The notes: generated by a model not told the origin, from the letters alone. Positions 33,173-44,674 are shown, counted from the first letter of the stretch. The stretch is 64,000 nucleotides of DNA from Demequina aestuarii (GCF_000975095.1 NZ_BBRD01000001.1:2127467-2191466), one strand, 5' to 3'. Numbers and translations: made by a program.

Positions 33173-33225
33173 GGTGACCACCTTAGAATGTGACGACCGG
33201 AATATTGCCACTCAAAGGAGAAGCC
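33173..33225. promoter_or_regulatory. Divergent promoter region, manC and sdhCDAB
   Basis: Only 53 bp separate the two start codons. The minus-strand TAAGGT (33185-33180) drives manC. On the plus strand TAGAAT at 33184-33189 overlaps it and would start RNA near 33196, with AAAGGAG at 33214-33220 as the sdhC ribosome site. The shared bases imply competition between a sugar-nucleotide gene and a TCA-cycle operon. Confidence 0.45.
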
Positions 33226-33600
33226 GTGTCCCCCGCGCCCACCCTCTATCGCGGCCGAGAAGGCATGTGGATGTGGCTCGTGCACCGCACAACAGGCGTC
33301 GCGATCTTCTTCTTCCTGCTGATCCACGTGTTGGACACGTCTCTGGTGCGCGTCTCGCCCGAGGCCTACAACGAGGTCATCGGCGCGTACAAGACGCCCA
33401 TCTACGGACTCATCGAGGCCGGCCTGGTCGCCGCCATCGTGCTGCACGCCTTCAACGGCCTGCGCATCATCGCCGTGGACCGCTGGACCTGGGCGCTGCG
33501 CCACCAGCGCATGCTCGTGTGGGTCGTGTGGGGCATCTTCGTCGTCATGATGGCCGCGTTCCTGCCGCGCCACCTCGGCCACGTGTTCGGGGGCGCATGA
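33226..33600 (+). CDS. sdhC: Succinate dehydrogenase cytochrome b subunit
   Basis: A 124-residue membrane anchor with three helices. LYRGREGMWMWLVHRTTGVAIFFFLLIHVLDTSL contains the SxR-type heme/quinone region with the axial His (HRTTG and LLIHVLD), and IVLHAFNGLRII the third His. The GTG at 33226 is chosen for the AAAGGAG site 5 nt upstream. It starts the classical sdhCDAB order and overlaps sdhD by ATGA. Confidence 0.92.
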   Translation: MSPAPTLYRGREGMWMWLVHRTTGVAIFFFLLIHVLDTSLVRVSPEAYNEVIGAYKTPIYGLIEAGLVAAIVLHAFNGLRIIAVDRWTWALRHQRMLVWVVWGIFVVMMAAFLPRHLGHVFGGA

Positions 33601-34058
33601 TGACTGCCCCGGAGCTCACCGAGCCCAAGAAGCCCATGAACCGCCGCACCGTCGGCAATGCCGAGAAGTGGGGCTGGATCTTTCAGCGGGCGTCCGGCGT
33701 GATCCTGATCGTGCTGATCTTCACCCACTTGTTCATCAATCTGATGACCGGCGACGGCGTGAACCAGATCGACTTCGCCTTCGTGGCCGGAAAGTGGGCA
33801 GCACCGCTGTGGAAGTGGTGGGACTTCACCATGCTGGTGCTCGCCATGGTGCACGGCACCAACGGCATGCGGATGATCGTCAACGACTACGCCCGCCGCC
33901 CGTTCGTGCGGCAGACGCTGCAGTGGGCGCTCAACATTTCGATGGTGGTGATCATCGTGCTCGGCACGCTCGTGATCTTCACCTTCGACCCGTGCCCCAC
34001 GGGAACGGACACTGAACTTCTGAACGTCGAGCTGTGCAGGGAGCTGGGAAGACTATGA
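33597..34058 (+). CDS. sdhD: Succinate dehydrogenase hydrophobic anchor subunit
   Basis: A 153-residue protein with three membrane helices: [24 protein letters not shown], the middle helix near [23 protein letters not shown] and a C-terminal helix. His residues in FTHLF and MVHGTNG would help bind heme b. Two in-frame ATG codons (33597 and 33600) are possible starts; the first overlaps the sdhC stop. Its own stop overlaps the sdhA ATG. Confidence 0.9.
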   Translation: MMTAPELTEPKKPMNRRTVGNAEKWGWIFQRASGVILIVLIFTHLFINLMTGDGVNQIDFAFVAGKWAAPLWKWWDFTMLVLAMVHGTNGMRMIVNDYARRPFVRQTLQWALNISMVVIIVLGTLVIFTFDPCPTGTDTELLNVELCRELGRL

Positions 34059-35821
34059 CCGAGCACGAATACGACGTCGTGATCGTCGGCGCCGGTGGCG
34101 CCGGCATGCGCGCCGCGCTGGAGAGCTCCCAGCGTGCCCGCACGGCGGTGCTGACCAAGCTGTACCCCACGCGTTCCCACACGGGCGCCGCGCAGGGGGG
34201 CATGGCGGCGGCGCTTGCCAACGTCGAGGACGACAACGCCGAATGGCACACGTTCGACACGATCAAGGGCGGCGACTATCTGGTCGACCAGGACGCCGCC
34301 GAGATCCTGTGCAACGAGGCCATCGACGCGGTGCTCGACCTCGAGAAGATGGGCCTGCCGTTCAACCGGACCACCGCAGGCAAGGTGGACCAGCGCCGCT
34401 TCGGCGGCCACACCCGCAACCACGGCGAGGCCGCCGTCCGTCGCGCGTGCTACGCCGCGGACCGCACCGGCCACATGATCCTGCAGACGCTCTACCAGCA
34501 GTGCATCAAGCAGAACGTGGAGTTCTACAACGAGTTCTACGTCCTGGACATGATCCTCGACGGCGACCCGCAGACCGCGGCCGACGGCGAGGAGATCTCC
34601 GTCGCGGGCGTCGTGGCGTACGAGCTGTCGACCGGTCAGATCCACACGTTCCGCGCCAAGTCCGTGGTGTTCGCCACCGGCGGCGCCGGCAAGGTCTTCA
34701 AGACCACCTCGAACGCCCACACGCTGACTGGCGACGGCATGGGCATCGCGCTGCGCGCGGGCCTGCCTCTCGAGGACATGGAGTTCTTCCAGTTCCACCC
34801 GACGGGCCTCGCCGGCCTGGGCATCCTGCTGTCCGAGGCCGCGCGCGGCGAGGGCGGCATCCTGCGCAATTCGGAGGGCGAGCGCTTCATGGAGCGCTAC
34901 GCCCCCACGATCAAGGACCTCGCGCCGCGCGACATGGTGGCGCGGGCGATGGCCAACGAGGTGCGCGAGGGCCGCGGTGCGGGCCCCAACAAGGACTACG
35001 TGCTGCTGGACCTCACGCACCTCGAGCCCAAGCACATCGACGAGAAGCTGCCGGACATCACCGAGTTCGCGCGCACGTACCTGGGCGTCGAGCCGTACAC
35101 CGAGCCCGTGCCGGTCTTCCCCACCGCCCACTACGCGATGGGCGGCATCCCCACCAACGTGAACGCAGAGGTGCTGCGCAACAACACCGACGTCGTCAAG
35201 GGCCTGTACGCCGCAGGCGAGTGTGCCTGCGTCTCTGTCCACGGTGCCAACCGCCTGGGCACCAACTCGCTGCTGGACATCAACGTGTTCGGCAAGCGCG
35301 CCGGTATCGCCGCCGCGGAGTACGCCCTCACCGCCACCGCTCCTGAGCTCCCGGCCGATGCGCCGGCGTTCGTCACCGCCCTCGTCGCCAAGCTGCGGGA
35401 GACGGTGGGCGGAGAAGGCACCGAGCGCGTCGCCCAGATCCGCAAGGAGCTGCAGGAGACGATGGACATGAACGTCCAGGTCTTCCGCACTGAGGAGTCG
35501 CTGGCCGAGGCCGCCGCGCTCGTCACGCAGCTCAAGGAGCGCTACACCTCGATCGCCATCCACGACCGCGGTCAACGCTTCAACACGGACCTCCTCGAGG
35601 CGGTCGAGCTGGGCTTCCTGCTCGAGCTCGCCGAGGTCGTCATCGCGGGAGCGGCTGGCCGCAAGGAGAGCCGCGGCGGTCACTACCGCGAGGACTTCCC
35701 CACGCGAGACGACGAGAACTACCTCCACCACACCATGGCGTACGCGCGTCCCGACGGCATCGACCTGCAATGGAAGCCCGTCGTGATCACCAAGTACCAG
35801 CCCATGGAACGTAAGTACTGA
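34055..35821 (+). CDS. sdhA: Succinate dehydrogenase flavoprotein subunit
   Basis: A 588-residue flavoprotein that oxidises succinate to fumarate. [17 protein letters not shown] binds FAD; the His that links FAD covalently lies in [17 protein letters not shown]; active-site motifs include [21 protein letters not shown] and [19 protein letters not shown] with the catalytic Arg/His set, and [21 protein letters not shown]. The ATG at 34055 is the start that overlaps the sdhD stop (ATGA). An in-frame ATG 21 bp earlier is inside sdhD and lacks support. Confidence 0.97.
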   Translation: MTEHEYDVVIVGAGGAGMRAALESSQRARTAVLTKLYPTRSHTGAAQGGMAAALANVEDDNAEWHTFDTIKGGDYLVDQDAAEILCNEAIDAVLDLEKMGLPFNRTTAGKVDQRRFGGHTRNHGEAAVRRACYAADRTGHMILQTLYQQCIKQNVEFYNEFYVLDMILDGDPQTAADGEEISVAGVVAYELSTGQIHTFRAKSVVFATGGAGKVFKTTSNAHTLTGDGMGIALRAGLPLEDMEFFQFHPTGLAGLGILLSEAARGEGGILRNSEGERFMERYAPTIKDLAPRDMVARAMANEVREGRGAGPNKDYVLLDLTHLEPKHIDEKLPDITEFARTYLGVEPYTEPVPVFPTAHYAMGGIPTNVNAEVLRNNTDVVKGLYAAGECACVSVHGANRLGTNSLLDINVFGKRAGIAAAEYALTATAPELPADAPAFVTALVAKLRETVGGEGTERVAQIRKELQETMDMNVQVFRTEESLAEAAALVTQLKERYTSIAIHDRGQRFNTDLLEAVELGFLLELAEVVIAGAAGRKESRGGHYREDFPTRDDENYLHHTMAYARPDGIDLQWKPVVITKYQPMERKY

Positions 35822-35837
35822 GCCGGGAGGCGCGACG

Positions 35838-36614
35838 ATGACTGCCACTGCCGAGAAGACCGACTCCACCAGCGAGGTGGGCGCCGTCCCCACCTTCACC
35901 GTCACGCTGAGGATCCTGCGCCACGACCCGGAGGGCCTCGACGGCCGCGAGGCTGGCGCCGAGTACTGGGAGGAGTTCACGGTCGAGGCGTTCGCCACCG
36001 ACCGCGTGCTCGACGCGCTGCACACCATCAAGTGGGAGCAGGACGGCTCGCTCGCGTTCCGGCGCTCGTGCGCGCACGGCGTGTGCGGCTCCGACGCGAT
36101 GCGCATCAACGCCAAGAACCGGCTCGCATGCAAGACGCTGCTGAAGGACCTCAACCCCTCACGTCCCATCACCGTCGAGCCCATCAAGGGCCTGCCGGTG
36201 GAGAAGGACCTGATCGTGGACATGGAGCCGTTCTTCGCCTCCTACCGCGAGATCATGCCGTTCCTCATGACCACAGGCCCCACGCCCGAGCGTGAGCGCC
36301 TGCAGTCCCCCGAGGAGCGCGCGCGGTTCGATGACACCACCAAGTGCATCATGTGCGCCGCGTGCACCACCGCGTGCCCGGTGTTCTGGACCGATGGCCA
36401 GTACTTCGGCCCGCAGGCGATCGTGGGCGCCCACCGGTTCATCTTCGACTCGCGCGACGAGGGTGAGTGGGACCGGCTCGAAGTGCTGAACGACAAGGCC
36501 GGCGTGTGGAAGTGCCGGACCGCGTTCAACTGCACCGAGGCATGCCCGCGCGGCATCGAGGTCACCAAGGCCATCTCCGAGGTGAAGAAGGCGCTGACCT
36601 CGGGCGAGGTGTAG
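35838..36614 (+). CDS. sdhB: Succinate dehydrogenase iron-sulfur subunit
   Basis: A 258-residue electron-transfer subunit. The [2Fe-2S] cluster cysteines are in RRSCAHGVCGSDAMR with a partner in NRLACKTL; the [4Fe-4S] and [3Fe-4S] cysteines are in CIMCAACTTACPVFW and FNCTEACPRGIEV. It carries electrons from SdhA to quinone via SdhCD. It starts 16 bp after sdhA with GGGAGG upstream and ends 16 bp from a convergent gene. Confidence 0.96.
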   Translation: MTATAEKTDSTSEVGAVPTFTVTLRILRHDPEGLDGREAGAEYWEEFTVEAFATDRVLDALHTIKWEQDGSLAFRRSCAHGVCGSDAMRINAKNRLACKTLLKDLNPSRPITVEPIKGLPVEKDLIVDMEPFFASYREIMPFLMTTGPTPERERLQSPEERARFDDTTKCIMCAACTTACPVFWTDGQYFGPQAIVGAHRFIFDSRDEGEWDRLEVLNDKAGVWKCRTAFNCTEACPRGIEVTKAISEVKKALTSGEV

Positions 36615-36630
36615 AGCCGCGTACTCCGGG

Positions 36631-37278
36631 CTACTCCTTGCCCGCGCAGTCGAAGTCGAGGATGCCGCGGCCCTCGCCGCCGCATTCCCAGCCGAAGTCT
36701 TCGTACCCGGACCCGACGGGCGACTCGTAGTAGAGGTCGTCACACGCCGCCATGTCCCCTGCCTCGCACTCATCCCAGAGTCCGTCGAGGAAGGGATCGT
36801 CCCCATACGTGGCCTCGGAGGTGACCTCGGTGCCGATCTCATCCCAGAAGGTGCTCGCGCCCGCGATGCCCCAGGTGATCACGCCGGACCAGATGATGGT
36901 CCCGATGAGCCCCAGGATCACGCCGGCCCACGCCATGCCGGTGCCCTTGCGCCGACCATCCGCGGTCCGCCGCAGTCCGAAGGCTCCCAGCACGGTCGCG
37001 ACCACGCCCAGCCCGAGGATGCCCGTGACGAGCGCGGCGATCGAGGGCCCATCCGTTCCCGGACTGGTCGCCGGGGCCGAGCCGTACCCCGGTGCCCCCT
37101 GCGGAGCGGGGGCGTACTGCGGAGTGGTCGGGGCCGCCCCGGAGAATCCGGGAGCGACCTGCGGCACGGGTGCGTACCCCGGAGCGGCGTATCCGCCGTC
37201 CGGGGCGGCGGGCGCCGAATCCGGCTGCCATCGACCTCGCTGTGGCGGGGGCGAGGCGAAGGGGTCGTCGGTGCTCAC
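36631..37278 (-). CDS. DUF4190-type membrane protein with Cys-rich C-terminus
   Basis: A 215-residue protein: a Pro/Ala/Gly/Tyr-rich cytoplasmic N-terminus (about 1-75) with repeated APGY/YAP motifs, two membrane segments (about 80-100 and 115-140) and an extracytoplasmic tail. The tail DGLWDECEAGDMAACDDLYYESPVGSGYEDFGWECGGEG has four cysteines and recurs in many actinobacterial proteins of unknown function. The low-complexity N-terminus resembles those of proteins that interact at the membrane. No function can be assigned. Confidence 0.75.
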   Translation of the reverse strand: MSTDDPFASPPPQRGRWQPDSAPAAPDGGYAAPGYAPVPQVAPGFSGAAPTTPQYAPAPQGAPGYGSAPATSPGTDGPSIAALVTGILGLGVVATVLGAFGLRRTADGRRKGTGMAWAGVILGLIGTIIWSGVITWGIAGASTFWDEIGTEVTSEATYGDDPFLDGLWDECEAGDMAACDDLYYESPVGSGYEDFGWECGGEGRGILDFDCAGKE

Positions 37279-37346
37279 AGAGGGTCCTCTCGTGGATGCC
37301 GGCGATGGCTGCGCCGGATGCTACGAGGGACGTTAGCGCATCGGCC

Positions 37347-38471
37347 CTAGGACGTGCGGATCGTGGACTTGCGCGTCGTGACGCCGCCGTGAGACTGGCG
37401 CGGCTGAGACTCGGCCACGTCGGACTCGATCTCAGGGTCCACGCGCTGCACGTCCCGATTGGTACCCAGCCATGCGGACGCGAGCAGCAGGATCCTGGCG
37501 ATGAAGTCGACGAAGATCAGCAGGGACACGATAGCGATGGCCGAGCCGAGCACCGCGTTCTCGCTCAGCGAGCCCACCACCAGCGAGAACGCCTGGCGCA
37601 GGATGCCGATGGCGATCGCAGCCGCGAAGAGCGCCCACAGCAGCGGCGCGCGCGGCCCCTTGTACCGTCCGAGCACCACGATCGCGAGCGCAGCGAACGC
37701 CATGTCGAGCAGGACGCCGATCGCGATCGCAGGACCGCGGATGATGCCCTCCGAGATCCACTCCACCGAGAACCATCCGGCCATGACCTCCGCGAACTGG
37801 GAGGCGATGACCTGCAGCACCACCCCGAGCACCACCACGATGATCAGTGAGAACAGTGCGATGAAGTCGCGCAGCTTGCCCTCCGCGGGCGGGGCCGCCT
37901 CCTTGCCGAGCATGGTCCTGACGCCCACGCGCATTCCGCGCAGGTACCGCGTGGCGGTGTTGAACAGGATCAGGAAGCTCACGAGTCCCACGACCCCGGA
38001 GATGGTCTGGGGCTCGAGCGACGAGGGGTCCACGAGGTCGGTGGAGTCGTCGCCGATGATGCCGGGGATCGACTCGTCGAGGAACGTGTAGAACCTCTCG
38101 TTCCACTCGGAGTTGCGGCTGATGAAGTAGCTGGCCAGCGTCACGCCGATCACGAGCGCCGCCGCGATGGACGTGATCGAGAAGTAGGCGATGCCCCCGG
38201 CAAGGATCATGCCGTTGCCGTCGTTGACGCGCTCGAGCATGCGGCCCGCGTGGGTGCGGTCGAACCGCTCCTTCAGCGACGCGCCCCGTTTGACCGCGAC
38301 CTTGCCCTTGTCCACGAGACTGGCATCCTTGGCTTCGCGCCGCTCCTGATCCCTACGGTAGACCGTGGTGTGCTGGAAGGCGGAGTCTGCGGCGTGACGG
38401 TGCGGTCCGTGGGCGGCCGATGCGGGGGCTGGGTCGTCCTGAGTCGCCCCGTGGTCCTCGCGTTCGGCCAT
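37347..38471 (-). CDS. YihY/BrkB-family inner membrane protein
   Basis: A 374-residue protein with six hydrophobic segments in residues 90-330 and long charged cytoplasmic ends. DGNGMILAGGIAYFSITSIAAALVIG and the later TRYLRGMRVG and IIRGPAIAIGVLLDMAFAALAI are typical of the YihY/UPF0761 family, once mislabelled ribonuclease BN. Function is not established. The ATG at 38471 has GGGAGG upstream; it starts 4 bp after the trpS stop and is likely co-transcribed, a pairing found in many actinobacteria. Confidence 0.85.
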   Translation of the reverse strand: MAEREDHGATQDDPAPASAAHGPHRHAADSAFQHTTVYRRDQERREAKDASLVDKGKVAVKRGASLKERFDRTHAGRMLERVNDGNGMILAGGIAYFSITSIAAALVIGVTLASYFISRNSEWNERFYTFLDESIPGIIGDDSTDLVDPSSLEPQTISGVVGLVSFLILFNTATRYLRGMRVGVRTMLGKEAAPPAEGKLRDFIALFSLIIVVVLGVVLQVIASQFAEVMAGWFSVEWISEGIIRGPAIAIGVLLDMAFAALAIVVLGRYKGPRAPLLWALFAAAIAIGILRQAFSLVVGSLSENAVLGSAIAIVSLLIFVDFIARILLLASAWLGTNRDVQRVDPEIESDVAESQPRQSHGGVTTRKSTIRTS

Positions 38472-38475
38472 CGCC

Positions 38476-39887
<1,412 letters not shown>

Positions 39888-39892
39888 GGGGC

Positions 39893-41230
39893 CTAGTCTT
39901 CCGGCTCTGGCTCCTGTTCGCCAGTCTCGTACTCCACGGAGGAGCTCGAGTCGAGCGTCACGACGATGTCCCGGGAGGAACCGTCCCGCTGGACGGTCAG
40001 CGTCACGTCGTCGCCGACGGCCTTGGCACGGATCTGGACCACGAGCTCGTCGACCTGCGTGATGGGACGCCCATCGATCGCGGTGATGACGTCGCCTGCC
40101 TGAACGCCTGCGACCTCGGCGGGACCGCCCTCGACCACGCCGAACTCGTCATCGATCACCTTGACACCCTCGCCCGTGTACCGCTGATCGAGCTGGACGC
40201 CGATCACCGGGTAGGTCGCCACGCCGGTCTCGATGAGCTGCTCGGCGGTGCGCTGTGCCTGGTTCGACGGGATTGCGAATCCGAGGCCCACGGAGCCGGA
40301 GGTGCCGCCCGAGCCACTGGGGATCGCGGCGATCGCGGAGTTGACTCCGATGACCTCGCCCTTCGAGTTGAGGAGCGGACCGCCGGAGTTGCCGGGGTTG
40401 ATGGCAGCATCCGTCTGGATGGCGTCGATGAAGGCCGTGCCGTTGGCGTCGCCCGCCGTCACGGGGCGGTGGAGCGCGGACACGATGCCGGTCGTCACGG
40501 TGCCTTCGAGGCCCAGCGGCGAGCCGACGGCGATCGTGGCGTCGCCCACCACGACGTCGGAGGAGTCGGCGAAGACCATGGGCGTGAGCCCGTCCGCGTC
40601 AACCTGCAGCACCGCGAGATCGTAGTCGGCGGTCGCGCCCACGACGTCGGCGTCGAGCTCCGAGCCGTCGGACAGAATGACGGTCACGGACTCCGCGCCG
40701 TCCACCACGTGATTGTTGGTGAGAACGTAGCCATCCTCGCGAATCACGAACCCGGAGCCCGTGGACTCGCCGGCACCACCCACCCTCGCCTCGATCGACA
40801 CCACCGACGGCATCACCGACGCGGCGACGGACGCCACGGAATCAGCCGGGCGCTCGACGGCCTCGCCAGAGGCGAGCTGCATGGTCGGCGTCGACGAGCC
40901 CCACTCGTCGTAGGCCCACGCGCCACCGAACCCCGCGCCTGCGCCGATGACGAGCGCGCCGATCACGACACCGGTGACGGTGCGCTTGCGGAGGCGGCCC
41001 ACGGGCGGCTTGGGCATGGGGGAGGCGGGGGGAGGGGTGTCGCCGGTCCCGCCATCGTGCGCGGGCTCCGAGGTGTACATGACGTCGTCGGCCCCCGGGG
41101 CATACGGCGACCGTTCGGCCGGCGCTGGCGCGGCGATCTCGCTCGTCGGCGCCTCCGAGCGGGACGCGGTGGCGGGAGGGGTGTCACCCTCCGTGGTGAT
41201 GCCGGGGGGCGCGAAGCGGTTGTCAGTCAT
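39893..41230 (-). CDS. htrA: HtrA/DegP-like membrane serine protease with PDZ domain
   Basis: A 445-residue protein. Residues 1-80 are a Pro/Ala/Thr-rich cytoplasmic tail, one membrane helix is at about 85-107, then the protease domain with the triad His174 (TNNHVV), Asp204 (ADYDLAV) and Ser282 (NPGNSGGPL), and a C-terminal PDZ domain (VQAGDVITAIDGRPITQVDELVVQ). It degrades or refolds damaged envelope proteins. It sits in the sigE operon, as expected for an envelope stress effector. Confidence 0.94.
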   Translation of the reverse strand: MTDNRFAPPGITTEGDTPPATASRSEAPTSEIAAPAPAERSPYAPGADDVMYTSEPAHDGGTGDTPPPASPMPKPPVGRLRKRTVTGVVIGALVIGAGAGFGGAWAYDEWGSSTPTMQLASGEAVERPADSVASVAASVMPSVVSIEARVGGAGESTGSGFVIREDGYVLTNNHVVDGAESVTVILSDGSELDADVVGATADYDLAVLQVDADGLTPMVFADSSDVVVGDATIAVGSPLGLEGTVTTGIVSALHRPVTAGDANGTAFIDAIQTDAAINPGNSGGPLLNSKGEVIGVNSAIAAIPSGSGGTSGSVGLGFAIPSNQAQRTAEQLIETGVATYPVIGVQLDQRYTGEGVKVIDDEFGVVEGGPAEVAGVQAGDVITAIDGRPITQVDELVVQIRAKAVGDDVTLTVQRDGSSRDIVVTLDSSSSVEYETGEQEPEPED

Positions 41231-41240
41231 CGAAGCTCTC

Positions 41241-42104
41241 TCATCTATCCGGGGACGCGAAGGCGGTGAACTCTCGGAGGCCGGCGGCCACCCGATCGAC
41301 GAAGCCAGGGTCGGACTGGGCGGGGAAGCACGCGGCGACCGATTCGAGCGTCGACAGCGCGCACGAGCAGGTCGCGGAGATCACCACGTCACCCGTCTGC
41401 CAGACCAACTGGCGAGGGTCGTCGCTCACGATGTAGGCGTAGGTGTGGCCCAGGTCGACCGCCGCGAAATGCTCGGCGAAGGCGGACGACAACCGTCCGT
41501 GCTGCTCGGTGATGACGATGGGCTCGAGGTTCGCGAGGATCGTCGCGACGAAGATGTTCTCGCCGGTGGCGGAACGCATCACCGCGCCCTCCACCGGGGT
41601 GAGGCCGGTGGCCTCCCAGTCCGGGTGCACCCAGGAGCGCAGCGCGTCGCCGCCTCGCATGCTTCTGGCCTCCACGTAGGTGACCTCCCCGCCTGCCGCC
41701 AAGGTCCCGGTGGCCGTTCCTGCGGGCTCAGCGAACTCGAGGGACACCTCATCGGGGGCGCCGGCGAGGTACGCCGCGCCCACGCCCGCAGTCATCGCGA
41801 CCACCATGATGACCGCAGCGAGGATCGGTCGGCGGTCGCGGGGGCGCGCCGCTCGGGCCTGGTGACGGGACTCGCCCTTCGCGATCTCCGCCATGCGGTC
41901 ACGGTCCAGCAGTTGCTGCGCGAAGGACATATCGATGCCGGCGGAGGAGGTCTGCAGCGCCTCGCGTGCGAGGCGGAGGTCGTCCCAGCGCATGCGACAG
42001 TCAGGGCACGCGTCGAGGTGGCTCATCGCCTGCGCCGCGCGGGCAGCGCTCAGTCGATTGTCGAGAAGGTCGTGTACGTCGTCGCCGAGGTGCTGGTCAC
42101 TCAC
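41241..42104 (-). CDS. rseA: Zinc-binding anti-sigma factor
   Basis: A 287-residue single-pass protein. The N-terminal anti-sigma domain has the HxxxCxxC zinc motif (His29, Cys33, Cys36 in SHLDACPDC), a membrane helix is at about 93-114, and an extracytoplasmic domain of about 170 residues follows with three more cysteines (CSCALS and ACFPA). It would hold SigE inactive until zinc loss, phosphorylation or proteolysis. Its start overlaps the sigE stop, ensuring matched expression. The large outer domain suggests direct sensing of the envelope. Confidence 0.9.
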   Translation of the reverse strand: MSDQHLGDDVHDLLDNRLSAARAAQAMSHLDACPDCRMRWDDLRLAREALQTSSAGIDMSFAQQLLDRDRMAEIAKGESRHQARAARPRDRRPILAAVIMVVAMTAGVGAAYLAGAPDEVSLEFAEPAGTATGTLAAGGEVTYVEARSMRGGDALRSWVHPDWEATGLTPVEGAVMRSATGENIFVATILANLEPIVITEQHGRLSSAFAEHFAAVDLGHTYAYIVSDDPRQLVWQTGDVVISATCSCALSTLESVAACFPAQSDPGFVDRVAAGLREFTAFASPDR

Positions 42105-42709
42105 ACGCCACCTCGCACCGGCGCGCGGTGAGCCAAAGACTCACGGAGCTTCGCACGGGCGCGAGACAGTCGGGAGCGGACAGTGCCCATCTTGATGCCG
42201 AGGGTGGCGGCGATCTCCTCGTACGACAGTCCCTCGATATCGCTCAGCACGACGGCGGCCCGGTACTCAGGCTGCAGATCGGAGAGCGCGGCGACGATGT
42301 CATCGCCGAGGTGGGACATGTCGAACGCGTCCTCCGGCTGGCCCGAGCGCTCGTGGCGATCGAAGCTGGCGGAGGTGGGGACGGCGGCATCGTCATCGGC
42401 CATGAAGTCGAACCGGATGCGCTTCTTGCGTCGCACGCGGTCCAAGAACAGGTTGGTGGTGATGCGGTGCAGCCAGCCCTCGAACGTGCCCGGCTTGTAC
42501 TGCGACAGCGAGTTGAACACGCGGATGAAGACATCCTGCGTGAGGTCCTCGGCGTCGTGCTGGTTGCCGGTGAGGTGATAGGCGAGCCGGTAGACCCGGC
42601 CAGAGTGCTCCTCGACGATGCGTTCCCAGGTCAGTTCAGGGTTCGCCGTCTCGGGCGCGAAAGGGGTCGCCTCGGGCGCGACGTGCGTGTCATGCGCATC
42701 GTGCGTCAT
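42101..42709 (-). CDS. sigE: ECF sigma factor SigE
   Basis: A 202-residue ECF sigma factor. Region 2 is [58 protein letters not shown]; region 4 is [44 protein letters not shown]. The ATG at 42709 is chosen for GAGGGTGAG upstream; a longer frame would cross the promoter. A GGAAC-N18-GTT promoter lies before it, the type recognised by SigE itself, so it is probably autoregulated. Gene order with the anti-sigma gene, htrA and tatB supports an envelope stress role. Confidence 0.92.
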   Translation of the reverse strand: MTHDAHDTHVAPEATPFAPETANPELTWERIVEEHSGRVYRLAYHLTGNQHDAEDLTQDVFIRVFNSLSQYKPGTFEGWLHRITTNLFLDRVRRKKRIRFDFMADDDAAVPTSASFDRHERSGQPEDAFDMSHLGDDIVAALSDLQPEYRAAVVLSDIEGLSYEEIAATLGIKMGTVRSRLSRARAKLRESLAHRAPVRGGV

Positions 42710-42736
42710 CTGCTCACCCTCTTTCACGTATCTGGC

Positions 42737-42762
42737 AACGGATACCGGAAGTCCTATGTTCC
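42737..42762 (-). promoter_or_regulatory. Candidate SigE-dependent autoregulatory promoter
   Basis: On the minus strand GGAAC (42762-42758) is followed after 18 nt by GTT (42739-42737), close to the ECF consensus GGAAC-N16-18-GTT. Transcription would start about 42730, leaving a 20-nt leader before the sigE ATG at 42709. Confidence 0.55.
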
Positions 42763-42833
42763 CACGGATCCTCCAGCGGGGCATCGGCCGGACGGCCGAT
42801 GTGACGGATATCATGCGCCTAAGGAGGCGATAC

Positions 42834-43469
42834 ATGACCACGGATGCCGCGAACTGGGCGTACTGCGAGGACTTCGTCCCCGAGGACGCCGTTCTGCTCG
42901 AGGCCCGCGATACCGCGGACCAGCTGGGGTGCGTACCCGTGCACCCCGGTGCAGGACGCGTGCTGCAACTGCTGGCACGCATCTCCGGCGCGCGGTCAGC
43001 CGTCGAGATCGGCACCGGGGCCGGCGTCTCCACCACGTACATCCTCCGTGGAATGGGCGATGCGGGCGTAGTGACCACCATCGATGTCGAGCCCGAGCAC
43101 CACAAGGCCGCTCGCCGCACCCTCGCGTCAGGAGGCTTCGCTCCCGAACGGGCGCGGCTGATCACCGGCCGGGCCCTCGACGTGCTCCCACGGCTCACGG
43201 ACGGCGGCTACGACATGGTGCTGATCGACGCGCGCAAGGTCGAATACCCCCAGTACCTCGAGCAGTCGCTGCGGCTGCTGCGCGTGGGCGGCGTTCTCGC
43301 GATCGACAACTCACTGTGGCACGGCCGCGTTCCGGACCCCGCCCAGCGGGACGAGGAGACCACTGCGGTACGGCAGACGCTCAAGTCCGTGCGTCAGAAC
43401 GAGTCGTGGGAACCCATGCTGCTGCCCAGCGGGGATGGCATGCTGGTCGCGGTCAAGCACGCGGCGTAG
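42834..43469 (+). CDS. SAM-dependent O-methyltransferase
   Basis: A 211-residue methyltransferase of the catechol/caffeoyl-CoA O-methyltransferase family. [19 protein letters not shown] binds [18 protein letters not shown] the ribose, and [39 protein letters not shown] holds the metal and substrate region. It is divergent from sigE, the same arrangement as in mycobacteria (Rv1220c/sigE). AAGGAGG is 6 nt before the ATG. Substrate is unknown. Confidence 0.88.
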   Translation: MTTDAANWAYCEDFVPEDAVLLEARDTADQLGCVPVHPGAGRVLQLLARISGARSAVEIGTGAGVSTTYILRGMGDAGVVTTIDVEPEHHKAARRTLASGGFAPERARLITGRALDVLPRLTDGGYDMVLIDARKVEYPQYLEQSLRLLRVGGVLAIDNSLWHGRVPDPAQRDEETTAVRQTLKSVRQNESWEPMLLPSGDGMLVAVKHAA

Positions 43470-43538
43470 CCGTCGCGGCCCGATTCACCGCAGTCGAGCC
43501 TCCTGTGCCTCGTCCTGCGGGCTCGTCAGCGGTGCCGC

Positions 43539-43718
43539 CTAGTCCTGCGGGACAGGCAGCGCTCCTGCCAGCGCGTCGCGCAGCTGCGCGACCTCGTCAG
43601 CGTTGATCTCGACGACGAGACGGCCACCACCTTCCAGCGGCACGCGCATCACATACCCGCGACCTTCCTTCACGACCTCCATGGGGCCGTCTCCGGTACG
43701 GGGCTTCATCGCAGCCAT
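43539..43718 (-). CDS. DUF3117 small protein
   Basis: A 59-residue protein: MAAMKPRTGDGPMEVVKEGRGYVMRVPLEGGGRLVVEI followed by NADEVAQLRDALAGAL. This compact, highly conserved actinobacterial family has no known function. The ATG at 43718 is supported by GAGGAG 8 nt upstream. It is monocistronic in appearance, with a 69-bp gap to the convergent methyltransferase. Confidence 0.85.
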   Translation of the reverse strand: MAAMKPRTGDGPMEVVKEGRGYVMRVPLEGGGRLVVEINADEVAQLRDALAGALPVPQD

Positions 43719-43851
43719 ATGTGATTCTCCTCGGGGATTTCGCTCCAGCCGCGGACTCCGCGGCACCGAGGACCATTCTACGCCGTGGCGTGGGTCGCTC
43801 CCAAACCCTCCTCGCCCGCGGGGCGTGAGCGTCTGCGCACCACGCCGTCAG

Positions 43852-44628
43852 TCACATGCCCTCGCGTACCGGGCCCTCCTCGGGCTCCTCGGGTCCGGTG
43901 CCCTCTCCGCGCGCGTGATCGGCCACGATCCGGACCGCCTCTTCGATGTCGTCCGTCACGTGAATGAGGTCCAGGTCGGCGGGCGCGATCTTGCCGTCGG
44001 CAGCGACGGTGTCGCGCAGCCAGGCCACCAGCCCGTCCCAGTAGGCGTGACCCACGAGGACGATCGGGAACCGCGTGATGGTGCGGGTCTGCACCAGGGT
44101 GAGCGACTCGAAGAGCTCGTCGAACGTGCCGAATCCGCCGGGCAGCACGATGAAGCCCTGGGCGTACTTGACGAACATGGTCTTGCGCACAAAGAAGTAT
44201 CGGAAGTTGATGCCGAGGTTGACGTACTCGTTGACGCCCTGCTCGAAGGGCAGCTCGATGCCGAGCCCCACCGACACTCCGCCGGCCTCGCTGGCCCCCT
44301 TGTTCGCCGCCTCCATGACCCCGGGACCGCCGCCGGTGATGACCACGAAGCCTTCCTCGACGAGCCGTCGGCCCGCGACCTCGCCCATGGCGTAGTCCTC
44401 TGTCCCCACCTTGGACCGCGCCGATCCGAACACCGAGATCGCGGGACCCAGCTCGGCGAGGGCTCCAAAGCCTTCGACGAACTCGGACTGGATGCGCATC
44501 ACTCGCCAGGGATCCTCGTGGAGCCAGTTCGGCGGGTCCTGATCGCTGAGCAGTCGACCCGACGTCGATGACTTCGGCACGTTGCGCCCGCGCAGAAGCA
44601 CGGGACCCTTGCGGTATTCGGCCTTCAT
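43852..44628 (-). CDS. LOG-family protein (TIGR00730 Rossmann fold)
   Basis: A 258-residue member of the LOG/lysine-decarboxylase-like family with VITGGGPGVMEAANKGASEAGG and VLPGGFGTFDELFESLTLVQT, the two signature loops. Such enzymes hydrolyse the N-glycosidic bond of AMP or cytokinin nucleotides to release base and ribose 5-phosphate. The longer N-terminus (about 55 residues before the core) is usual in actinobacteria. GAGGAGAGG precedes the ATG. It lies beside dapE as in mycobacteria. Confidence 0.88.
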   Translation of the reverse strand: MKAEYRKGPVLLRGRNVPKSSTSGRLLSDQDPPNWLHEDPWRVMRIQSEFVEGFGALAELGPAISVFGSARSKVGTEDYAMGEVAGRRLVEEGFVVITGGGPGVMEAANKGASEAGGVSVGLGIELPFEQGVNEYVNLGINFRYFFVRKTMFVKYAQGFIVLPGGFGTFDELFESLTLVQTRTITRFPIVLVGHAYWDGLVAWLRDTVAADGKIAPADLDLIHVTDDIEEAVRIVADHARGEGTGPEEPEEGPVREGM

Positions 44629-44674
44629 GGAGCCTCTCCTCGGAGCGTATGGTCGGGCGCGTTCGTCGCGCAGG

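Noticed and set aside
33887-36223. 778-codon open frame antisense to sdhA and sdhB
   Set aside because: Both sdh genes are certain on the plus strand, and the antisense product has no family features.
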